Below, piece by piece: positions 58,651 through 64,000 of a stretch of 64,000 bases of DNA. Source of the stretch: Bacteroides sp. (GTDB taxonomy: Bacteria > Bacteroidota > Bacteroidia > Bacteroidales > Bacteroidaceae); contig NZ_JASLER010000091.1 in assembly GCF_030151085.1 (NCBI RefSeq), positions 1 through 64,000 of the forward strand, written 5' to 3'. Numbering within the stretch: the first letter of the stretch is position 1; each line of letters opens with the position of its first letter. Under the pieces are notes generated by a model. The model was not told the origin of the DNA, did no database searches, and saw only the letters and a list, made by a program, of their open reading frames with translations. A program made the position numbers and the translations under genes.

Positions 58651-59919
58651 TTATTTACGCACCCACTTGCCCAATCCAAACATCGTTTTATGGAAACATT
58701 TCTTGTTCTTCCGCGCCTCATCGGAACCACAAGCTATAGCACGATCATAATAGGCTATACCACGTGCAATGTCTTCGTCTGTTCCATAACCTAAAGCATA
58801 AGCAGTGCCCAAGCCATTCAGCACATAACCTTCGAGCAAATTGCTAAAATCATCCAGATATTGCTCCGCTCTTGTAAACAAGTCGAAGGCACAATCATAA
58901 TCTTTCTGTACGCCTAGACCTTGCTGATAACAAACACCCAACCGGGGGAAAGCCCACTTACAATCTTGCTCTGCCGATTTAGACAACCAATATACAGCTT
59001 TGGCATAATCTACCAATACATTACCTTTGCCTTCAAAATAGAATGTACCCACTTGAAACTGTCCGTCTAAATCGCCTTTTTTGGCAGCTATCATGAAATA
59101 TTCGAATGCTTTTTCCTCATTCTTTTCTGCACCTTTTCCGGTATTATAACAATATCCGGCATTATAAGCCGCCACATAATTTCCTTTAACGGCAGCTTTT
59201 TCATAATAGCGAAGTGCTTCAGGATAATTTTCCTTCTCTTCAAGAGCACAACCATAATTACATAACTGCACCGGATCTCCGGCATCAGCTATCACTTTCT
59301 GCCACTGTTCTACTAGACCGGGATTGGGCTTAATGCCGCCTTTCCCACTCTGATAGATAGTACGGAAATTACCAAATCCAAATGTAAAGCCACCTCTAAA
59401 AGCCTTTTGATACCATTCGGCAGCAATCGGATAGGCATAAGCATTATAACTTTCTTCCGTAGGATAACGTTTCATCATCTCTTCTACACCTTCTATTTCA
59501 AGAATATCACCCCAGTAATAAGCGTTACCTATGATATACTGGCAGAAAGGATGTCCGGCTTCAGCCTTAGCCAGTACTATCTCGAAAGCCTCTTTCAGAC
59601 TACTGAAAGGCATCGATTTGCGTACTGAAGGGGTCAGTTCGCCACAACGCATGGCGCAAAGTACCCCACTGGCACTGCCACGAGCTATACTTTCTTTCAC
59701 ATAAAGAGCTGCTTTTTCATCGTCTTCCGGCAGTTCACCACCATCCCACACATACATGGAGCCCATATAACAACGTGCCAGGAAGCAATATCCATCGGCA
59801 TCACCTTCTTTAGCCGCTTCTGTCAACAAAGCGAACCCTTGCTGCATTTCTTCTTTATCGAAGGACATCCAAACTTGTTCGATGCCTTCTTCAACTTTGT
59901 CACTAAAAAACTTTCCCAT
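58651..59919 (-). CDS. Sel1-like repeat protein
   Basis: A 422-residue protein without signal peptide, built of about eight to nine Sel1-like (TPR-type) helical repeats, for example ALRYYEKAAVKGNYVAAYNAGYCYNTGKGAEKNEEKAFEYFMIAAKKGD. Such repeats form a solenoid that binds proteins. It is 33 bp downstream of the 59953 gene on the same strand and probably cotranscribed; the pair may form a two-component unit of unknown function. Confidence 0.85.
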   Translation of the reverse strand: MGKFFSDKVEEGIEQVWMSFDKEEMQQGFALLTEAAKEGDADGYCFLARCYMGSMYVWDGGELPEDDEKAALYVKESIARGSASGVLCAMRCGELTPSVRKSMPFSSLKEAFEIVLAKAEAGHPFCQYIIGNAYYWGDILEIEGVEEMMKRYPTEESYNAYAYPIAAEWYQKAFRGGFTFGFGNFRTIYQSGKGGIKPNPGLVEQWQKVIADAGDPVQLCNYGCALEEKENYPEALRYYEKAAVKGNYVAAYNAGYCYNTGKGAEKNEEKAFEYFMIAAKKGDLDGQFQVGTFYFEGKGNVLVDYAKAVYWLSKSAEQDCKWAFPRLGVCYQQGLGVQKDYDCAFDLFTRAEQYLDDFSNLLEGYVLNGLGTAYALGYGTDEDIARGIAYYDRAIACGSDEARKNKKCFHKTMFGLGKWVRK

Positions 59920-59952
59920 GTTCTTTTCTATATATGTTTATTGTTAGCATTC

Positions 59953-61317
59953 TCAGTTAGATGACGCCGATTTTCGCCGTACCTCTTCGGTAATATCTTC
60001 CCAATCGTCTCCCACCTCCGGATACCGATAATTGTGATAATATTCCGAAAGCCAGTACCTGACACTCTCTCCGTCCTCAGTATTTGCACGATATCCACGC
60101 ACCTCATGGTTACCATCAAAGCCAGCTACCTCTACTACATAATTGTCTTTTGATCCGCTTACTTCCAGATAGCCATTCTTCCAACCCGGTGTACGGAGCA
60201 AAAGTGCTTCGCATTTACCTTCCTCCAAATCTTCTAAAGAAGCTTGTACATCTTCAAAAGTGATGTGATCATATTTATGACCATCCACATAAAGTACATA
60301 GTCCTCCATCGGTTCCACAGAATCAATTCTATCCGATTGATCTTCCCATGAATCTACATCGGGGATCCGGGCATTCTCAAAGAAATCTTTCCAAACGGCA
60401 TGCAATTGCGTCAAGGGGATAAAGCGCAATACAAAACGTCGTTTATCGCCTTCATCTGTTTCGAAATAGGCAGCTAGAGCATACCTTCCATCTTCAAAAC
60501 AATGACAGGAGATACCGGTACATCTCCCCCACTTTGATTCCGGCGGATTGCAAGCTGAGAGTAAAATACGTTGTCCGGGCTGTAGCGTATTGATGGCACG
60601 ACGTATTTTCTCGGGTGTAACCAATGAAGTAGGTATATCGTCCGACTCAGTCAATACATATTCTGAATTTACCGCTGCACTCCTACGCTCAAATTCTTCA
60701 TTGAATGCTTCCATCTCGGCATTATCTTTAGCGATAAAAGTGAGATAATCATCAAAGTCACCGGTTGCAGCGTATGGAAACAAATGAGTAAGATAGTCAT
60801 TAAGTTCGTCCAGATGTTTTTCACGCGTTAGATTCGTAGTTTGTACATTCCGCTTATCGTCTACCAGACAAATGGCATATTCACGTCTCTTACTTTTGAT
60901 TATTTTGACGCAGAAGATTCCACGAATACGTTCGATCAACATCGCTTCACCTCCAAGTATCCACTGCTTGCCTACCCGGACGTAACCGAACTTTTTTCCG
61001 TTCTGCGCTATATCTTCATCGATTAAAGCGAACATAGACTTCACATCCGTATGAATAGACCCATCCATATAGGGTCTAATCGATTTTCCCAACTTTCCAT
61101 TAGCAGGTGAGAAAATAAGTAATAAACTACGGATAAAAATCGCAAGTGCAATAGTACCAATGACGGAAATGATAAGTGCTCCCCATGTAAATGGTTCATC
61201 AACTAATAGCAAAAAACCTGAAGGGAAGCAACTTGCTCCAATAAAAAAGCTTCCCAAAGCCCAACCAATATAGTGATTTCGGCTGCGCTTATAGCAAAAA
61301 TTAGTAGTTTTAGGCAT
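59953..61317 (-). CDS. Large unknown protein with N-terminal membrane hairpin
   Basis: A 454-residue protein. Two membrane helices (about residues 17-38 and 45-70) are followed by a cytoplasmic domain: a first part with GKKFGYVRVGKQWILGGEAMLIERIRGIFCVKIIK (strand-rich), a middle part with EKIRRAINTLQPGQRILLSACNP and a C-terminal part (EGKCEALLLRTPGWKNGYLEVSGSKDNYVVEVAGFDG). I do not recognise a family. It precedes the Sel1-repeat gene. The promoter is at 61373. Confidence 0.7.
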   Translation of the reverse strand: MPKTTNFCYKRSRNHYIGWALGSFFIGASCFPSGFLLLVDEPFTWGALIISVIGTIALAIFIRSLLLIFSPANGKLGKSIRPYMDGSIHTDVKSMFALIDEDIAQNGKKFGYVRVGKQWILGGEAMLIERIRGIFCVKIIKSKRREYAICLVDDKRNVQTTNLTREKHLDELNDYLTHLFPYAATGDFDDYLTFIAKDNAEMEAFNEEFERRSAAVNSEYVLTESDDIPTSLVTPEKIRRAINTLQPGQRILLSACNPPESKWGRCTGISCHCFEDGRYALAAYFETDEGDKRRFVLRFIPLTQLHAVWKDFFENARIPDVDSWEDQSDRIDSVEPMEDYVLYVDGHKYDHITFEDVQASLEDLEEGKCEALLLRTPGWKNGYLEVSGSKDNYVVEVAGFDGNHEVRGYRANTEDGESVRYWLSEYYHNYRYPEVGDDWEDITEEVRRKSASSN

Positions 61318-61372
61318 ATCGTTTCATTTTATGTCTGTCGTTCCACAACAATGTCCGGATATTAGAACACAA

Positions 61373-61380
61373 CAAAGGTA
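61373..61380 (-). promoter_or_regulatory. -7 element for the 59953-61317 gene
   Basis: The minus strand reads TACCTTTG, matching TAnnTTTG, 56 bp before the ATG at 61317. Confidence 0.6.
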
Positions 61381-61446
61381 CACAAAATCTCTTACCATTA
61401 TACTTTAGTGTACGGAATAAGTTAACACACTGAAATTAATGACAAA

Positions 61447-61509
61447 TGCCTTACCCGAACAAAGTAACTGATTAAAGCATATAATCAGCTACTTAGTCCA
61501 GATAAGGCA
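61447..61509 (-). terminator. Nested palindrome downstream of the GH2 gene, possible terminator
   Basis: Outer TGCCTTA (61447-61453) and TAAGGCA (61503-61509) enclose an inner hairpin AAGTA-CTGATTA (61462-61474) with TAATCAG-TACTT (61482-61494). It lies 23 bp past the stop of the GH2 gene. No long T run is seen. Confidence 0.5.
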
Positions 61510-61531
61510 CTTCTAAATAGGCTATAAGACC

Positions 61532-63940
61532 TTAGTTGTTTAAAGTTATTTCCACTCCTTGCAAAAGTGGAGAAGTGAACTTCACACGAACCACTCCTTC
61601 GGCTCCGGTAGTCTGAATGTATGCCAGCAGACGACCGTGGTAGACACGATGACGATTATCTGTGTAATCGCTCATATCCGAATTATTGGAACCTTCGAGA
61701 CCCAACAGGCGTGCAGGGCCCTCAATGGTACATGTTATCTCATTGTCTCCAAGCTTCACAATAGTACCATTCTCGTCCACCACTTCCACGGTAAGATGAG
61801 CTGTAGCACGATCTTTGGACAAAGTAGTGCGATCGGCACTAACACGCAAGGCGTATGCACGACCGGATGTCTTGATTATATAGCTCGAAAGCACATTTCC
61901 GTCTTTATCACATCCTTCAGCACGCAATTCTCCTGCCTGATAAGGAATATCCCAATAAATGATGCCGGTCTTCTCATCGTATGGCTTCATACTCCCTACT
62001 TCTTTACCATCGAGCAACAGGCGGGCTTGGGATGCATTGGTATAGCAAACAACACGTATCTCTTGTCCCGGTTCATAATTCCAAATATCCCACGCATCCA
62101 CCGAAAGATGACCGTGTTTGGGATATGTACCGATGTAGGTGGTCGGCTTTTCGCTCCACAAGGAAGCACGGAAGTAACCACGAGGCTTGGGGAAACTGCC
62201 GAAATCAAGCAGTCCGGTATAGAGTCCGCGAGACGGCCATCTACCGGATTCACCCAAATAATCGGTACCCGTCCAAATGAATTGACCGAAGATAAACTCC
62301 TTGTTCTTCACCGCATACCAAGCGTCAATATCCGAACGAGTCTCACTTCCGTAAATTACACGTTTGGGATAGGTGGCATGATCTTCGTCGTAACGATCTT
62401 CAGTATAATTATAACCTACTACGTCGATGGCGTCCGCGTATGCTGTCTGATTGGACATAACGACACCTGCCCAAGCACCAGTTGTGGGTCGAGAGGTATC
62501 TACCGCACGCACACAGGCAGACAAACGCTTGGCAATCATGCCGATTCTCATAGCGTCGGGAGCATCTTTCTTATAGCCGCCAAACATAGGCTGACTGATG
62601 GTAGAACCGTCCAAAATAGGATGCGAGTAAGGATCGTTGGGGTAATCCACCTCATTGCCGATGCTCCACAGGAAAATGGAAGGATGATTACGATCTCGAC
62701 GTACCATATCGGTAACATCCCGTTCTATCCATTCTTCGAAAAAGTCGGCTGTGCCGTCAAAGCTAGGTTCGCCTACGTTCCAACCTTTTACCCATTTGCG
62801 TTTGGGAAACTCCCATTCGTCCGATACTTCATCCATGATGAGCAGGCCCAGTTTATCACAAAGATTATAAACCACAGGAGCTTGCGGATTGTGGCTCATG
62901 CGGATAGCATTTACACCTATCTCTTTCAGATTGACGAGACGACGATGCCATACTTCTTCGGGCACCACAGCCCCTAGTACTCCGGCATCGTGGTGCAGGC
63001 ACACACCTTTTACTTTCATCCACTTGCCATTGAGTGCGAAGCCTTTATTATGATCGAAGTTCAATGTACGCAATCCAACTTTTGTTTCGCTGCCGTCTAT
63101 GCGCTTGCCGTTACTCAGCAGTTCGGTTTTCAGCGTATAGAGGTAAGGTGAATCAAGATCCCAGCGGCGGGGATTGTTTACTTTCAGAGAAAGTGAAGCT
63201 TTGGTGATGCCTTGCTTAGCACCGGCAATAGAGGTACGACGTCCGGCTACTTGCTTACCGTCAGCGTCATACAAAGTAGCGGTTACTTCCAGCTTTTCAG
63301 CGTTTGCCTGGTGTTTCTGTACTTCCATATCAACAGCTACTACTGCTTGACGGTCAGTCAACGAAGCGGCATGCCAACCCACACCCCACTGTGCGAAATG
63401 CGTTTCGGGAGCAGATACCAACCATACATCCCGATAGATACCCGAACCGGTGTACCAGCGGGAGTCGGCATAGCGGCTGTGGTCTACACGAACTGCCAAT
63501 ACATTGTCACCTTCTTTCAGATAAGGAGTCAGATCGTACAAAAAGGAGACATAGCCGTTAGGACGTTTCCCCAGCAGATGTCCGTTGAGGTAGACTTCAC
63601 TCCGATTATATACACCTTCGAAATAGATATAATGACGTGCTGCGTTGTCGGTAATCGTGAAATGTTTGCGATACCAGCCTATTCCACCCGGCAAATAACC
63701 GGTGCAACTCGCCAAAGAAGGTGACAATTGCCCTTCGATAGACCAGTCATGCGGCAACATCAACTTGCGCCAGTCCTTATCTTCGAAAGTGGGTTTTACG
63801 ATGGTTGAGTCATCCGTTAGTTTAAACAACCAACCGTCGTTAAACTTTGTGGCATCGCCAAACGATACCTGCGCCTTTAATGGTGCAAACGTAAATAGTG
63901 CCATTATCAGAATGGCGACTGTAAGTGTAGCGTTCTTCAT
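61532..63940 (-). CDS. Exported GH2 glycosidase (beta-galactosidase-like)
   Basis: An 802-residue exported glycoside hydrolase (signal peptide ending PLKAQ). Domains in order: GH2 sugar-binding jelly roll (about 30-190, WLFKLTDDS, GGIGWYRKHF), GH2 Ig-like (190-300), TIM barrel (300-600) with the acid/base Glu430 in SIGNEVDYP and the nucleophile Glu533 in IYGSETRSD, then DUF4982-like and Ig-like C-terminal domains. The enzyme should cut beta-galactosides or related beta-linked sugars in the periplasm. It starts 10 bp after the truncated gene at the right edge, so they belong to one operon. Confidence 0.93.
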   Translation of the reverse strand: MKNATLTVAILIMALFTFAPLKAQVSFGDATKFNDGWLFKLTDDSTIVKPTFEDKDWRKLMLPHDWSIEGQLSPSLASCTGYLPGGIGWYRKHFTITDNAARHYIYFEGVYNRSEVYLNGHLLGKRPNGYVSFLYDLTPYLKEGDNVLAVRVDHSRYADSRWYTGSGIYRDVWLVSAPETHFAQWGVGWHAASLTDRQAVVAVDMEVQKHQANAEKLEVTATLYDADGKQVAGRRTSIAGAKQGITKASLSLKVNNPRRWDLDSPYLYTLKTELLSNGKRIDGSETKVGLRTLNFDHNKGFALNGKWMKVKGVCLHHDAGVLGAVVPEEVWHRRLVNLKEIGVNAIRMSHNPQAPVVYNLCDKLGLLIMDEVSDEWEFPKRKWVKGWNVGEPSFDGTADFFEEWIERDVTDMVRRDRNHPSIFLWSIGNEVDYPNDPYSHPILDGSTISQPMFGGYKKDAPDAMRIGMIAKRLSACVRAVDTSRPTTGAWAGVVMSNQTAYADAIDVVGYNYTEDRYDEDHATYPKRVIYGSETRSDIDAWYAVKNKEFIFGQFIWTGTDYLGESGRWPSRGLYTGLLDFGSFPKPRGYFRASLWSEKPTTYIGTYPKHGHLSVDAWDIWNYEPGQEIRVVCYTNASQARLLLDGKEVGSMKPYDEKTGIIYWDIPYQAGELRAEGCDKDGNVLSSYIIKTSGRAYALRVSADRTTLSKDRATAHLTVEVVDENGTIVKLGDNEITCTIEGPARLLGLEGSNNSDMSDYTDNRHRVYHGRLLAYIQTTGAEGVVRVKFTSPLLQGVEITLNN

Positions 63941-63950
63941 CTTTTATATG

Positions 63951-64000
63951 TTATTTGAGTTGATATACGACAGTCGTTACGCTCCCGGCATCCAGCACAA
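63951..64000 (-). CDS. C-terminal end of a gene cut by the window edge (GH30-like tail)
   Basis: The minus strand has an open frame from the window edge to TAA at 63951-63953, ending LDAGSVTTVVYQLK. The tail xPAxSVTTxV is typical of the C-terminal beta-domain of GH30 and related glycosidases, so a glycosidase is plausible, but only 15 residues are visible. The GH2 gene begins 10 bp downstream. Confidence 0.5.
   Translation of the reverse strand, partial: VLDAGSVTTVVYQLK

Noticed and set aside
61559..62977. 472-codon plus-strand open frame inside the GH2 gene
   Set aside because: It is antisense to an intact glycosidase and its composition (Thr/His/Ile rich) is typical of a shadow frame.

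Overview
The window looks like chromosomal DNA of a gut Bacteroides (Bacteroidales). Many genes are preceded by the Bacteroides -7 promoter motif TAnnTTTG. The typical families are present: a TonB-type receptor with a carboxypeptidase-regulatory-like domain, DUF3822, DUF4834, Imm17, GH2/GH30-like glycosidases and SPII lipoproteins with a CEDD or CEED start. Base composition is moderate and even. The species cannot be fixed from the sequence alone. There is no rRNA, complete insertion sequence, prophage or CRISPR array. One tRNA is present, tRNA-Pro(GGG).

Layout. 1-718: intergenic, with REP-like hairpins, a terminator, a 22-bp-period repeat array and a cluster of TGATAGATA motifs. 719-11745: a tightly packed eight-gene operon (LolA-like carrier, lipoprotein, hot-dog dehydratase, glycosyltransferase-DUF2062, a giant MMPL exporter-acyltransferase-methyltransferase fusion, FAD oxidoreductase, C45-type Ntn hydrolase, CoF/PaaK-like AMP ligase). 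It resembles the export and tailoring half of aryl-polyene clusters but has no ketosynthase or ACP gene. 11804-14574: envelope proteins, a MerR regulator and an M23 peptidase. 14678-18847: alaS and a MACPF lipoprotein, followed by a promoter-terminator unit with no gene (small RNA candidate) and a second 22-bp array. 19365-22595: two paralogous lipoproteins and a RecD-like helicase. 22691-31512: a DUF3822-rsmD operon, cls, a large outer-membrane receptor, aroB and a higBA toxin-antitoxin pair. 31513-32750: a third 22-bp array, a structured RNA candidate with its own promoter, a small unknown gene and the tRNA. 32793-47310: housekeeping and accessory genes (two GNATs, tag, BPL_N lipoprotein, K+ channel, TerB-DnaJ protein, tricorn-like protease, AspT/YidE transporter, pabB-pabC, an MFS pump and aroA with a low-complexity insertion). 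47311-58566: a fourth and most regular 22-bp array, a metal ABC permease, tsaE, Imm17, trxA, dnaE, psd-pssA, a DUF4834 gene behind a sigma-54-like promoter, tadA, yraN and birA. 58651-64000: a Sel1-repeat protein, an unknown membrane protein, and a GH2 glycosidase directly downstream of a cut-off gene whose last residues look GH30-like.

Most notable: four intergenic loci each carry degenerate tandem units with exactly 22-bp spacing, in three of them with inverted arms or copies. The unit sequence differs from locus to locus, so what is shared is the architecture, not a consensus. Other strong leads are the KS-less polyene-like lipid operon with its three-domain fusion, the two orphan RNA candidates (about 18969-19035 and 31731-31905), the MACPF protein, and the in-frame repeat inside aroA.
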